A DNA stretch of 64,000 bases from Mediterraneibacter catenae (GCF_008691045.1 NZ_VMSO01000001.1:326714-390713); one strand, 5' to 3'; counted from the stretch's first letter, positions 1-8,943 are shown. The notes: generated by a model not told the origin, from the sequence alone. Program-made: numbers and translations.

Positions 1-781
1 CGGTTATGCCGATGAAGAACATGCCGGCAAATCGTGCGGCAGTTTCTGCAGAAACTCCTTTAAATAAGGTGAGATAACTGCTGGCCCACAAGCCGGCAGT
101 CTGCTCGATCGCGCAGTAACAGAAGAAACACAGCATGACCTCTTTTGCTCCCGGAATCTTTATGATCTGAGGAAGTGCAAGAGGTTTTTCGAGTGCCGTA
201 TTTTCATTTGTATTTCCGGGCGACTCTGAAGTTTTTCGCTCTTTCCACAGGGGCAGGCTGAAGACCAGAATCGCGGTCAGCACAATCTGAAGCACGCCGA
301 TGTACAGATACCCTGTGTTCCATGTCTTTCCGCCGGACAGTGCAAATCCCATTATATAAGGGCCGACTGTGGCTCCTACACCCCACATGCAGTGAAGCCA
401 GCTCATGTGATGACTTTCATAATGAAGAGCAACGTAATTATTCAGTGCAGCGTCCACGCTTCCTGCGCCTAATCCGTAGGGAACGGCCCATACACAGAGC
501 ATCCAGAAGGCATGGGAAGAAGAGAATCCGAGCAGGGCAATGGCGGTCATTGCCACGCTGATCGCGGTGACCTTACCCGTTCCCAGCTTTCGTGTCAGCC
601 GGTCGCTCTGCAGACTGGATATGATCGTGCCGAGAGCGATGATCATAGATATGATCCCGGCGTATGAGACAGGAACATCGAACTCCGAATACATTGTGGG
701 CCAGGCAGATCCCAGGAGGGCGTCCGGAAGCCCGAGACTGATAAAAGCCAGATAAATAATTGCAAGCAGCAGGTGTATCAT
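1..781 (-). CDS. MFS transporter, C-terminus cut by window edge
   Basis: Reading the minus strand from ATG at 781 gives an open frame that runs off the left edge (about 260 residues). It is strongly hydrophobic with regular helices. The motif SDRLTRKLG sits in the loop after TM2, the usual MFS position, and a cytoplasmic loop near residue 190 (KERKTSESPG) separates two halves. A TAAGGAG ribosome site lies just upstream. The order is typical of sugar-type MFS permeases. The substrate cannot be read from sequence, but the upstream site at 840-873 is shared with the GH31 alpha-glucosidase gene, so I infer uptake of an alpha-glucoside or related sugar. Confidence 0.85.
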   Translation of the reverse strand, partial: MIHLLLAIIYLAFISLGLPDALLGSAWPTMYSEFDVPVSYAGIISMIIALGTIISSLQSDRLTRKLGTGKVTAISVAMTAIALLGFSSSHAFWMLCVWAVPYGLGAGSVDAALNNYVALHYESHHMSWLHCMWGVGATVGPYIMGFALSGGKTWNTGYLYIGVLQIVLTAILVFSLPLWKERKTSESPGNTNENTALEKPLALPQIIKIPGAKEVMLCFFCYCAIEQTAGLWASSYLTLFKGVSAETAARFAGMFFIGIT

Positions 782-839
782 ATTATGTTCTCCTTAGTTT
801 GGGTTGATTACTATTATAGTGCTGTAAGATCGGAAACGC

Positions 840-873
840 TTGCAGTATACTGCAGGATTATAACACAAAAATG
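840..873 (-). promoter_or_regulatory. Activator-type operator upstream of MFS gene
   Basis: The plus strand reads TTGCAGTATACTGCA followed by a TTAT-ACACAAAA segment. It matches 28 of 34 bases with 40180-40213 upstream of the GH31 gene. A minus-strand -10 (TATAAT, plus coordinates 813-818) lies 21 nt away, as at the GH31 promoter. Neither promoter has a convincing -35, and the site overlaps where it would be. This fits a class II activator such as an AraC-family protein (inference). Confidence 0.6.
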
Positions 874-902
874 CTCTCGGCCGTTTTAAACAGCCAAGAG
901 CA
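863..902 (-). terminator. Rho-independent terminator of asnA
   Basis: Plus-strand arms TGCTCT (872-877) and AGAGCA (897-902), with inner GGC/GCC pairing, form a hairpin. On the minus strand it is followed by TTTTTGTG. It lies downstream of asnA and overlaps the edge of the MFS operator. Confidence 0.75.
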
Positions 903-965
903 GATTATAGATTATAATTCCGTAAATCTGAAGCCGGATGTGAGCTGTAATAAGCTGTATGCCGG

Positions 966-1976
966 TTACAGCAGATTGATTCCGTGCGCAAGCGCCTCTT
1001 CTGACACATCATCCGGCCACAGTGAGGACTGCACCTCTCCGATATGTGCCTTGCGCAGGTAGTACATACAGATACGTGACTGACCGATTCCGCCGCCTAC
1101 TGTATAAGGCAGCTCCTTGTTCAGCAGGGATTTCTGGAACGGAAGTTCGGCACGCTCTTCACAGCCTGCAGTTTTAAGCTGGCTTTTAAGAGAATCCTCG
1201 TCTACGCGGATTCCCATGGAAGAGAGTTCCAGTCCCATATCAAGCACAGGATAATATACAATAATATCTCCGTTTAATTCCCAGTCATCATAGTCCGGAG
1301 CACGCCCGTCATGCCTCTCACCTGAAGCAAGAACCTTCCCGATCTGAGAAATGAATACTGCACCTTTGGCTTTGGCAATTCTGTTTTCCCGCTCTTTTGG
1401 AGTACAGTCAGGAAACATGTCTTCAAGTTCCTGAGAAGTAATAAAGAAGATATCATCCGGCAGCAGCGGCTCGATATAGTTATATCTCCTGGATATATAA
1501 TCTTCAGTATCCTTCAGGGCACTATAGACTTTGCGGACAGTGTATTCGAGTGTCTCCATGTTGCGCTCTTCTTTTGAAATAATCTTCTCCCAGTCCCACT
1601 GATCAACATAGAGTGAGTGGATATTATCTGTATCTTCATCGCGGCGGATGGCACTCATATCGGTATAAAGTCCTTCTCCGGAGTGAAAACCGTATTTTTT
1701 CAATGCGTAACGTTTCCACTTTGCAAGAGAGTGGACGATTTCTGCTTCTGCGTCACCCTGCTCTTTGATTCCGAATGATACCGGACGCTCCACTCCGTTT
1801 AAGTTGTCATTCATACCCGATTCCGGACGGACGAACAGAGGTGCGGACACACGTGTCAGATGCAGTGATTTGGCAAGCGCCCGCTCAAAATGGTCTTTTA
1901 CTTCTTTGATAGCTACCTCGGTCTCACGGATTGTGAGCGGCGAGAAGTAGCCTTCTGGTATTTTCAGGTTTTCCAT
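966..1976 (-). CDS. asnA: Aspartate--ammonia ligase
   Basis: 336 residues, normal for AsnA. It makes asparagine from aspartate, ammonia and ATP in the cytoplasm. The fold is the class II aminoacyl-tRNA synthetase type. Family segments visible are [20 protein letters not shown] near residue 43, the [20 protein letters not shown] stretch and the C-terminal [14 protein letters not shown] (motif 3-like). The start is ATG at 1976 with AAGGAG nearby. It lies about 100 nt downstream of the MarR gene on the same strand and has its own terminator. No T-box-like element is visible upstream. Confidence 0.96.
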   Translation of the reverse strand: MENLKIPEGYFSPLTIRETEVAIKEVKDHFERALAKSLHLTRVSAPLFVRPESGMNDNLNGVERPVSFGIKEQGDAEAEIVHSLAKWKRYALKKYGFHSGEGLYTDMSAIRRDEDTDNIHSLYVDQWDWEKIISKEERNMETLEYTVRKVYSALKDTEDYISRRYNYIEPLLPDDIFFITSQELEDMFPDCTPKERENRIAKAKGAVFISQIGKVLASGERHDGRAPDYDDWELNGDIIVYYPVLDMGLELSSMGIRVDEDSLKSQLKTAGCEERAELPFQKSLLNKELPYTVGGGIGQSRICMYYLRKAHIGEVQSSLWPDDVSEEALAHGINLL

Positions 1977-2079
1977 TGTTAAAACTCCTTTTTAAATTCA
2001 TTAATTCTGGCATACATGCATTGGGATTTTGCTGGCACGGTATTTTCTTCTGTTACCTATGCTTTTGCTTCCGCCATCA

Positions 2080-2556
2080 TTACGTCTCTGCTTTCAGCAG
2101 TCCGATATACTGCTCCAGTATCCGGTAAAACGCATCTAAATCCGCTTCACTGCATTGTTCTACAAGATAGGCCGTGGTCTGTGTGATATCTGCTACATCA
2201 TAAGCCTTGTGGACATTGGCGAGCTGATGCCCCTTCTCCGTGACAAACAGACGAGCTGTCTTTTCATTGTTTTCCAGATGCTTTTTTTCCACATACCCTG
2301 CGGTGATCAGCTTCTTTACAGTCTGGGAGATAGCGCTTTTGCTCTTATGCCATATTTTCGAAAGTTCTGTTGCAGTGATTCCCGGACGGTCATTAATATA
2401 GGTAAGGGTGTGTATTTCCATCATGTTGCAGTTTTCTGCTTCATAAGTATGCTGGGCATAGATATAGTTGTGATACAAAATGACAAATTCGTAGAGCATA
2501 TCTGCTCTGACTGTCAGTTTTTCATACATTTTGCTGATATCCGAAAAATGGTCCAT
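2080..2556 (-). CDS. MarR-family transcriptional regulator
   Basis: 158 residues. A winged helix-turn-helix is clear (LTYINDRPGITATELSKIW, then SKSAISQTVKKLITAGYVEKK), with the wing followed by a dimerisation helix, as in MarR proteins. The gene is divergent from the C-S lyase/CoA-disulfide reductase/cystine transporter genes. Palindromes in the shared 300-bp intergenic region (2699-2710 and 2814-2827) are likely binding sites, so I infer control of the sulfur module and of itself. Ligand unknown. Confidence 0.88.
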   Translation of the reverse strand: MDHFSDISKMYEKLTVRADMLYEFVILYHNYIYAQHTYEAENCNMMEIHTLTYINDRPGITATELSKIWHKSKSAISQTVKKLITAGYVEKKHLENNEKTARLFVTEKGHQLANVHKAYDVADITQTTAYLVEQCSEADLDAFYRILEQYIGLLKAET

Positions 2557-2609
2557 ACTATTGCTCTTCTCCTGATTTTTCTGCTATATCTCTCAACTCA
2601 GTATATTCA

Positions 2610-2638
2610 ATCATACCATATTTAAAATGCCGTTTCAA
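2610..2638 (-). promoter_or_regulatory. Promoter of MarR gene
   Basis: On the minus strand TTGAAA (plus 2633-2638), a 17-nt spacer and TATGAT (plus 2610-2615) lie about 55 nt before the MarR start. Confidence 0.65.
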
Positions 2639-2698
2639 GATTTTCGTTCATTGCAGTTCTTTTTTCTTTATCTGTCACATGTGTTGTTAAAATAGTAA

Positions 2699-2710
2699 AG
2701 TTTATAAACT
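2699..2710. promoter_or_regulatory. Palindrome AGTTTATAAACT, possible MarR operator
   Basis: A perfect 12-bp palindrome in the MarR/C-S lyase intergenic region. The same AAACTAT half reappears in the site at 2814-2827. Its assignment to the MarR protein is inference. Confidence 0.45.
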
Positions 2711-2778
2711 ATATTGTGCTGTATACCATAAAAATATTGTTAAATATAACTAATTTATATCATAATCAGAATGAATAA

Positions 2779-2827
2779 TTGACATAAATTACAATACGCA
2801 TTATAATATGGTTTAGTTAGAAAACTA
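2779..2827 (+). promoter_or_regulatory. Consensus promoter and overlapping operator of the sulfur module
   Basis: TTGACA (2779-2784), a 17-nt spacer and TATAAT (2802-2807) form a near-perfect sigma-A promoter. TAGTT-AGAA-AACTA (2814-2827) follows at the predicted start of transcription, where a bound repressor would block it. Together with the adjacent MarR gene this suggests repression of the operon (inference). Confidence 0.75.
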
Positions 2828-2871
2828 TTTCGCTTTTCCGGGAAAGTAAGAGAGAAAGGGTGGTAATTAGA

Positions 2872-4068
2872 ATGGATTTTGAGAAGTATTGCCGCGAAAA
2901 CTGTGTGGAAAGAAAAGGAACAGGCACATTAAAGTGGGATTCTCTGGAAGAGATTTTCGGAGATGCTGATCTGCTCCCCATGTGGGTTGCCGATATGGAA
3001 ATCAGATGTCCGCAGTCTGTGCTTGATGCAATGGCAAAACGTGTCTCGCATGGAGTGTTCGGTTACGGTAAGGTGGAAGATTCCTATTATGAAGCATTTT
3101 TTGCATGGCAGAAAAAGCATCACAATATGGATATTGCCAAAGAGAATGTACGGTTCGCAACCGGTGTGGTAGGTTCCCTGTATGCAGCAGTAAGAGCATA
3201 CACAAAGGAGGAGGAGTCTGTAATTATCTGTTCCCCTGTATACTATCCGTTCTATGACGCAGTGCTGAATTCCGGAAGGAAGCTGGTTACTGTTGAACTG
3301 GATAACAATGACGGATACTACACGCTGGATTACGAAAAATTTGAAAAAGAAATAGAAGATAATGACGTGAAGCTGTTTATCCTCTGCTCACCCCACAATC
3401 CGGTGTGCCGTGTATGGACTGAAGAAGAATTGGAAAAAATATTTGATATCTGCCGCAGGCACGGAGTGCTGGTAGTCTCAGATGAGATTCATCAGGATTT
3501 TGTCTTTGGAGACAACAAATTCATATCTTCTTCAAATTTAAAAGGCGGTGCGTATAAGGATATGCTGATCCTTCTGAACTCTGGCTCCAAGACGTTCAAT
3601 CTGGCCGGACTGATTCATTCCCATGTAATCATTTATGATGAGAAGCTGATGGAAACCTATGATAAATATATCCAAAGCATCGGTTCTCCGGAGGCAAATG
3701 TGATGGGACTTGTCGGTATGGAAGCTGCATACCGAGGCGGTGAGGAATGGTTTGAGGATGTAAAGGCTCTGATCTGTCACAACTACGATTATATGAAAGG
3801 CGAGTTTGCAAGAGAGCTCCCGAAGATTGTTGTAACACCTCTTGAGGGGACTTATCTCTCCTGGATTGATCTGAGAGCCTACATTGACGGAACAAAAGTG
3901 GAAGAATTTGTCCAGAAGAAATGCCGCCTGGCATGCGATGTAGGCGAATGGTTCAGTTATACCGGTCACGGATTTATCCGCATCAACCTTGCTACGGATA
4001 CGAAGTATATTAAGACAGCGGTGGAAAGCCTTATTAAAAACCTTAAGGAATTAAATGGATTAGACTAA
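2872..4068 (+). CDS. MalY/PatB-type PLP aminotransferase, probable C-S beta-lyase
   Basis: Fold-type I PLP enzyme of the MalY/PatB subgroup. It has LLPMWVADMEI near the N-terminus, CSPHNPVCRVW, VVSDEIHQDFVF and the Schiff-base lysine in NSGSKTFNLAGL. Members of this subgroup cleave cystathionine or cysteine to a thiol or sulfide, pyruvate and ammonia. I chose ATG 2872 (398 residues) because AAAGGG lies 11 nt upstream; a GTG at 2860 would overlap that site. It is first in a three-gene same-strand run with a CoA-disulfide reductase (13-nt gap) and a cystine transporter, which supports cysteine/cystine breakdown. Confidence 0.9.
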   Translation: MDFEKYCRENCVERKGTGTLKWDSLEEIFGDADLLPMWVADMEIRCPQSVLDAMAKRVSHGVFGYGKVEDSYYEAFFAWQKKHHNMDIAKENVRFATGVVGSLYAAVRAYTKEEESVIICSPVYYPFYDAVLNSGRKLVTVELDNNDGYYTLDYEKFEKEIEDNDVKLFILCSPHNPVCRVWTEEELEKIFDICRRHGVLVVSDEIHQDFVFGDNKFISSSNLKGGAYKDMLILLNSGSKTFNLAGLIHSHVIIYDEKLMETYDKYIQSIGSPEANVMGLVGMEAAYRGGEEWFEDVKALICHNYDYMKGEFARELPKIVVTPLEGTYLSWIDLRAYIDGTKVEEFVQKKCRLACDVGEWFSYTGHGFIRINLATDTKYIKTAVESLIKNLKELNGLD

Positions 4069-4080
4069 AGGAAGTGAAAC

Positions 4081-5778
4081 ATGGGAAAACGTATACTTAT
4101 TATAGGCGGTGTGACGGGAGGAGCTTCTGCGGCCGCACGGATCAGGCGTCTGGATGCAGATGCGTCCATAACGATTTTTGAAAGAGGAGAACATGTATCC
4201 TTCTCTAACTGTTCTCTTCCCTACTATTTGAGCAGGACAGTTGAGGAAGCAGATTATCTGCTTGTAATGACTCCGGAAGGTTTTCGGGACTCCTATGATA
4301 TTGAGGTGAGGACAAACAGCGAAGTCCTCGCCATTGATCGGGAATCCAAAAAAATCCGGGTCAAAGATAAAATTGCCGGAGAAGAATATGAGGAGGCCTA
4401 TGATGAGCTTGTCCTTTCACCCGGCGCCGCTCCGATTCGTCCACGATCCATCGAGGGTGTATTTCTTCCTCACGTATTTACAGTCCGTAATGTAAATGAT
4501 ATTGTTAATCTCGACCAGTATGTAAGGGAGAAAGACCGGCACAATGTAGCTGTTATCGGAGGCGGATTTATCGGTCTGGAGGTTGCGGAGAACTTAAAAG
4601 AGTCGGGAAAGCACGTCGCAGTAGTGGAGGCAGCGGACCAGGTTATGGCTCCCTTTGACTATGATATGAGCCAGATCCTTCATAAGGAGCTGCTTGATCA
4701 CGGTGTGGAATTATATCTGGGAGATGGAGTAAAAGCGATTGCTGAAGATCATGTAACGCTTGTATCCGGCAGGAAAATTCCTGCAGATGTGGTAGTTTTG
4801 GCAATTGGTGTGCTCCCGGAGACGTCACTTGCCAAAGATGCCGGGCTGGAACTGGGGGTGACCGGGGCCATCAAGGTATCCCCGGATTTCCGGACAAGTG
4901 ATCCGCATATCTATGCGGTGGGAGACGCTATAGAGGTCTATAACAGTTTGACCCGCAAACCGGCAAAACTCCCTCTGGCGGGTCCGGCACAGCGTCAGGC
5001 AAGGACGGCTGCAGATGCCATTTGCGGTAAAGGCGGGGCAAATAAAGGAGTGATAGGCTCCTGCGCGGTACGCATCTTTGGAATGAATGCAGCCGCAACC
5101 GGACTGAACGAAAAGACAGCAAAGCAAAACGGGATACCCTGCGATTATGTCTATACTATGGCAATGGATAAGGTAGGGCTGATGCCGGGCAGCGCGCCGG
5201 CACATTTCAAACTTGTATTTGAAGTTCCTACAGGAAGAATCCTTGGGGCTCAGTCGATCGGCGCGGGCAATGTGGACAAGCGAATAGACGTCATCGCTAC
5301 AATGATTGCGATGAATGGGACTTTGGAGGACTTAAAGGAGCTGGAGCTCTGTTATTCTCCAATATTCGGGACTGCCAGGGATATCGTAAATCAGGCTGCA
5401 CTTGTAGCTCTTAATGTGCTCCACGGGGTATTCAGACAGGTTCATGTAAGCGATGTGAGAGAGCTTGTAGAGAGTGGCGCATACATTGTAGACGTGAGGA
5501 CACCGGAGGAATTTGCAGAAGGACATCTTAAAGGCGCGGTGAATATTCCGCTGGGAGAACTGCGGCAGAGAGTCTCAGAGATTCCTGAAGACTGTCCGGT
5601 TTATCTGCACTGCAGAACAAGCCAGCGAAGCTACAATGCAATTATGGCGCTTAAAGGAAGAGGATATGAAAATGTCTATAATATTTCAGGTTCTTTCCTG
5701 GGAATCAGTTTCTATGAGTACTATATGGATACTGTGACCGGACGTGAGAAGATACTTACAGATTATAACTTTATGTAG
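4081..5778 (+). CDS. CoA-disulfide reductase with C-terminal rhodanese domain
   Basis: 565 residues. The N-terminal FAD/NAD(P) disulfide oxidoreductase starts with a GGVTGGASAAARIRR dinucleotide fold, has the single redox cysteine in SNCSLPYYLS and a second NAD fold at VAVIGGGFIGLEVAE. A dimerisation domain follows. The last ~100 residues are a rhodanese domain with the active loop HCRTSQRSYN. Such CoADR-Rhd fusions reduce CoA disulfide or CoA persulfide/polysulfide with NAD(P)H. Between a C-S lyase and a cystine carrier, a role in handling persulfide sulfur released from cysteine is likely (inference). Confidence 0.93.
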   Translation: MGKRILIIGGVTGGASAAARIRRLDADASITIFERGEHVSFSNCSLPYYLSRTVEEADYLLVMTPEGFRDSYDIEVRTNSEVLAIDRESKKIRVKDKIAGEEYEEAYDELVLSPGAAPIRPRSIEGVFLPHVFTVRNVNDIVNLDQYVREKDRHNVAVIGGGFIGLEVAENLKESGKHVAVVEAADQVMAPFDYDMSQILHKELLDHGVELYLGDGVKAIAEDHVTLVSGRKIPADVVVLAIGVLPETSLAKDAGLELGVTGAIKVSPDFRTSDPHIYAVGDAIEVYNSLTRKPAKLPLAGPAQRQARTAADAICGKGGANKGVIGSCAVRIFGMNAAATGLNEKTAKQNGIPCDYVYTMAMDKVGLMPGSAPAHFKLVFEVPTGRILGAQSIGAGNVDKRIDVIATMIAMNGTLEDLKELELCYSPIFGTARDIVNQAALVALNVLHGVFRQVHVSDVRELVESGAYIVDVRTPEEFAEGHLKGAVNIPLGELRQRVSEIPEDCPVYLHCRTSQRSYNAIMALKGRGYENVYNISGSFLGISFYEYYMDTVTGREKILTDYNFM

Positions 5779-5831
5779 ATGATGCCAGGATTGTGGGAGT
5801 GCGCAGCACGGAACAATCCGTAGGCATCATG
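5777..5831 (+). other. Intergenic hairpin after CoA-disulfide reductase
   Basis: ATGATGCC and GGCATCAT, with nested GGATTGT/ACAATCC, form a strong stem-loop starting at the stop codon of the reductase gene. No T-run follows, so it looks like an mRNA stability or processing hairpin, or a weak terminator, before the cystine transporter gene. Confidence 0.55.
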
Positions 5832-5929
5832 CAGATATCTTTATCAAAAACTGCTTCAGGATATCATAAATGATTCGGTTATCATGCAATCCCGGGGCGG
5901 AAATAAAACCAAAGAGAAGGTGAGAGTAT

Positions 5930-7345
5930 ATGGATAACGTTTTTTTAAAAGACTTTATGATGATTAGTGATTTCAGGACCATTATTTTTCTGGTTGTACT
6001 CGCGGCACTGTTCTATCTGATTCATGTTTTATACCATAAGAAACATATGGATTTCTCTATTGTTGTTCTGATCGGAACCGGGCTGGGGCTTGTACTCGGA
6101 CTTGTGATGCAGTTTGTTGCCGGCTTCCCGGATGATCCGATGGAAGTAACATTTGTATCGGAAGCGACAACCTGGTATGCAATGTTCGGAAGCGGATATC
6201 TTAACCTGATCCGTATGATCGTGGTGCCGCTGGTTATGATCTCTATCCTTCAGGTTGTGATCAACATGCAGCAGGGCAAGACCATGGCCAGTCTGGTAAA
6301 AAAGACAATTGCAGTTACCATGGGTATGGTTGCCATCGCTTCTGTAACAGGTATTGTTGTAGGTCTTTTGTTTGGCATCGGACAGGGGGGCACCATTGTC
6401 GAGGAGGGAACAGCTACGGCAAAAGAAATCACTCCGGTAGCTACTACTATCCAGAACCTGATTCCGAACAATATTGTCAGTGCAATGGTGGACAGCAACA
6501 TTATCGGACTGGTTATTTTTTCAGCTTTCCTCGGCCTGGCAGTATGGTGGGTAAAACACGATCCTTCAACAGAAGGATTTGCAAAGCCGTTATATGATCT
6601 GATCAATGCAGCGCACAAGGCAATGATCAACATGGCACTCCTGATTCTCGATTACATGCCGTGGGCGGTTATGGCTCTTCTTGCCAATACTATCGCACAG
6701 AGAGGCCTTTCCTCTATTATCGAGGTGGGAAAATTCATCATTGCGCTTTATGTCGCGGTTATTATACAGTTTATCATTCAGCTGATCCTGCTTGTGATAA
6801 ACGGACTGAATCCGGTGGTTTACTTAAAGAAAAGTTTTGCTACTATGCTGCTGGCGTTTACATCCCGTTCCAGTGTCGGATGTCTTCCTATGACTATTGA
6901 AACGCTGACAAAGAAACTCGGAGTTGATCAGGGGACTGCAAGTTTTGTTGCGGGCTTTGGCACAACGGCAGGCATGCAGGGATGTGCGGGTGTATTCCCG
7001 GCTCTGCTGATCATCTATGTATGTAATATCACAGGAACTCCGATTGATATCACAATGATCGTCATGACTATCTTCGTCGTAACCATCGGTTCTCTGGGCA
7101 TCGCAGGTATTCCGGGCACGGCTACAATGGCAGCATCAGTAGGACTCTCCGGTGTAGGTATGGGCGCACAGTTCTCGAATGTAAGTCCGATACTTGCCAT
7201 TGACCCGATTATCGACATGGCCAGAACGATGTTAAACGTAACCGGATCCCTGACGAATGCACTTGTTGTAGATAAGATGATGGGAAGTCTGGATATGAAA
7301 GCTTATAATGATATGAATGCCGGCCAGGTGGAAAAGAAAAATTAA
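5930..7345 (+). CDS. tcyP: L-cystine/dicarboxylate symporter, TcyP-like
   Basis: 471 residues of the DAACS (SLC1-type) symporter family with about eight membrane helices and re-entrant loops. GSGYLNLIRMIVVPLVMISI, the serine-rich FTSRSSVGCLPMTIETL loop and the C-terminal IGSLGIAGIPGTA segment are visible. The N-terminal extra helix and overall length match the YhcL/TcyP cystine carriers rather than the shorter glutamate carriers. The start is ATG 5930. It follows the C-S lyase and CoA-disulfide reductase genes by 150 nt and ends in a clear terminator. Cystine as substrate is supported by family and context, not proven. Confidence 0.85.
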   Translation: MDNVFLKDFMMISDFRTIIFLVVLAALFYLIHVLYHKKHMDFSIVVLIGTGLGLVLGLVMQFVAGFPDDPMEVTFVSEATTWYAMFGSGYLNLIRMIVVPLVMISILQVVINMQQGKTMASLVKKTIAVTMGMVAIASVTGIVVGLLFGIGQGGTIVEEGTATAKEITPVATTIQNLIPNNIVSAMVDSNIIGLVIFSAFLGLAVWWVKHDPSTEGFAKPLYDLINAAHKAMINMALLILDYMPWAVMALLANTIAQRGLSSIIEVGKFIIALYVAVIIQFIIQLILLVINGLNPVVYLKKSFATMLLAFTSRSSVGCLPMTIETLTKKLGVDQGTASFVAGFGTTAGMQGCAGVFPALLIIYVCNITGTPIDITMIVMTIFVVTIGSLGIAGIPGTATMAASVGLSGVGMGAQFSNVSPILAIDPIIDMARTMLNVTGSLTNALVVDKMMGSLDMKAYNDMNAGQVEKKN

Positions 7346-7373
7346 TCAGATAATAATCTGTTATTGTCAGCAA

Positions 7374-7412
7374 GAGCATCACAGTTCCATCGGACTGTGA
7401 TGCTCATTTTTC
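7374..7412 (+). terminator. Terminator after cystine transporter
   Basis: GAGCATCACAGT (7374-7385) pairs perfectly with ACTGTGATGCTC (7394-7405) and is followed by ATTTTTC. Confidence 0.9.
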
Positions 7413-7492
7413 GGCAGTTTTGCATGCGTATAATAAAACGGGAGTATATCCCGGAAGAAAAATAAAAATGAAATGAATGGTGAGTGACATAC

Positions 7493-8401
7493 ATGACTGA
7501 AATTGAATTTAAGAAAGTAGAGCTGGAACACAGGGCTCTGATTTCCGGATTTTTTCATAAATACTGCAGCAGAAGCTGTGAGAGGTCTTTTGTAAATGTT
7601 TATCTGTGGTCCAGATATTATCCTGTTACTTTCGGAATCGTAGAATCTGCGCTGGTATTTAAAAATGAAAGTGAAACAAGGCTGGCATTCGCCTTCCCGG
7701 CAGGCGAGACCGGTAATGTGAAGCGGGCTCTGGAGCTGCTGGAAAACTACAGCCATGAGCGGGGATGTCCTTTCTGCCTCTATAATATTACTGAAAGTAA
7801 TTTTGCACTTCTGGAAGAATGGTATCCGGGAAGATTTCAGATCAAATATGATGAAGATCTGGCTGATTATGTATATGAAACCGAGAAACTTGCCTCACTT
7901 TCCGGGAAAAAACTTCACGCAAAACGGAATCATATAAACAAATTTAAGGCCGTATATGAAGGGCGCTGGAGTTATGAACCCATGTCTTCCGACAATGTGG
8001 AAGAATGCTTCCAGATGGCGCTTATTTGGCGTCAGGAAAACGACTGTGAGGAAGAGGAAGAAAAACTTGCTGAAATCTGCGTGGCATTGAATTCTTTGCG
8101 GCTTTTTGAAGAGCTGGAACTTACAGGGGGAGTCCTGCGGGTGGACGGTGAAGTGGTTGCCTTTACCATTGGAGAACCCCTCTGTGGAGATACATTTGTC
8201 GTCCATATTGAGAAAGCTCTTTCCCGTGTGCCGGAGGCTTATGCGATGATCAACCAGCAGTTTGTCTGTCACTCCTGTATGGATTACCGTTATGTAAACC
8301 GCGAGGAGGACACAGGATCAGAAGGACTGCGCCAGGCAAAACGTTCTTATCGTCCTGCATTTATGGTGGAAAAAGGATTTGTGACAGAATGCAGGGGTTA
8401 A
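7493..8401 (+). CDS. DUF2156 protein (phosphatidylglycerol lysyltransferase C-domain-like)
   Basis: About 302 residues from ATG 7493, which sits 8 nt after GGTGAG; a GTG at 7484 is less likely. The protein has the double GNAT-like arrangement of DUF2156: NVYLWSRYYPVTFGI near the N-terminus, KLHAKRNHINKF in the middle, GEVVAFTIGEP, then YRYVNREEDTGSEGLRQAKRSYRPAFMVEKGF at the end. No membrane segments are present, so it is a soluble stand-alone version of the domain found in MprF. Its acceptor substrate is unknown. It is a single gene between a terminator and a long non-coding region. Confidence 0.88.
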   Translation: MTEIEFKKVELEHRALISGFFHKYCSRSCERSFVNVYLWSRYYPVTFGIVESALVFKNESETRLAFAFPAGETGNVKRALELLENYSHERGCPFCLYNITESNFALLEEWYPGRFQIKYDEDLADYVYETEKLASLSGKKLHAKRNHINKFKAVYEGRWSYEPMSSDNVEECFQMALIWRQENDCEEEEEKLAEICVALNSLRLFEELELTGGVLRVDGEVVAFTIGEPLCGDTFVVHIEKALSRVPEAYAMINQQFVCHSCMDYRYVNREEDTGSEGLRQAKRSYRPAFMVEKGFVTECRG

Positions 8402-8498
8402 CCTGTAAAAACTGCATAGCTGTTGCGGGATTTTGTATAAAGCACAAACATAATTGACTGATAATTAAATGATTGAATGAAAAATATCAAAAAAATAG

Positions 8499-8527
8499 TT
8501 GACAAAACAGAAATAAAGAGTTATTAT
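8499..8527 (+). promoter_or_regulatory. Consensus promoter of a non-coding transcript
   Basis: TTGACA (8499-8504), a 17-nt spacer and TATTAT (8522-8527), with a predicted start near 8534. No coding frame of normal size follows before the terminator at 8797-8853. Confidence 0.75.
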
Positions 8528-8533
8528 TAATTC

Positions 8534-8853
8534 AACAAATAAAACTGATTGAAAGTTTTAGAGAAACCCATTGAATATCGGAATTGAGAAATGGGTAATC
8601 AGATATAGAGAAAGATCATAATGACGAGAAAGTTATGAGAGAAGTAAAATCTATATCGAAGAAAGATTATCGAGGAACTCAAGTTCAATGGGAATTTAAG
8701 TAAAGGAGGTACGGACCACCGGGAACATAAGTTAAGTCTATCAATCACAAAAGAAAGATAGAAAGAGGTAAAAGAAAATGATAGAAATATCAGTATGAAA
8801 GTGGATGTTGATCAAGACAGATTGGTTGGCATCCACTTTCTATTATTGTTTGT
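8534..8853 (+). ncRNA. Candidate structured non-coding RNA, about 320 nt, family not identified
   Basis: The stretch runs from a consensus promoter to an intrinsic terminator and holds no credible gene. Helices I can draw are AAAACT/AGTTTT (8541-8559), CCCATTGAA (8567-8575) with TTCAATGGG (8684-8692), and inside it TTGAG/CTCAA, GGTAATC/GATTATC, GATATAGA/TCTATATC and TCATAA/TTATGA. These form a 126-nt arm. A purine-rich part follows with GGAGGTACGGACCACC and TCTATC/GATAGA. ACCCATT (8566-8572) could instead pair locally with AATGGGT (8590-8596). It does not look like tmRNA, RNase P RNA or a T-box. A 6S-like or other large RNA class is possible. Confidence 0.6.
8797..8853 (+). terminator. Terminator of the non-coding transcript
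   Basis: GAAAGTGGATG (8797-8807) pairs with CATCCACTTTC (8830-8840), then TATTATTGTTTGT. The stem has 11 perfect base pairs. Confidence 0.8.
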
Positions 8854-8914
8854 GATGGTCAGGTATGGCAGTAACCTGGATTATGGCCACTGTGTAAATA
8901 TTAATTGTTATATC

Positions 8915-8943
8915 TTGTCAATAAACAGGAACATTGATAGAAT
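8915..8943 (+). promoter_or_regulatory. Promoter of WYL regulator gene
   Basis: TTGTCA (8915-8920), a 17-nt spacer and TAGAAT (8938-8943) lie about 80 nt before the ATG at 9023. The stretch 8854-9022 holds no other feature I can support. Confidence 0.6.

Noticed and set aside
1977..2079. T-box or other asparagine-responsive leader before asnA
   Set aside because: The ~100-nt gap lacks the conserved T-box sequence and any terminator/antiterminator pair.
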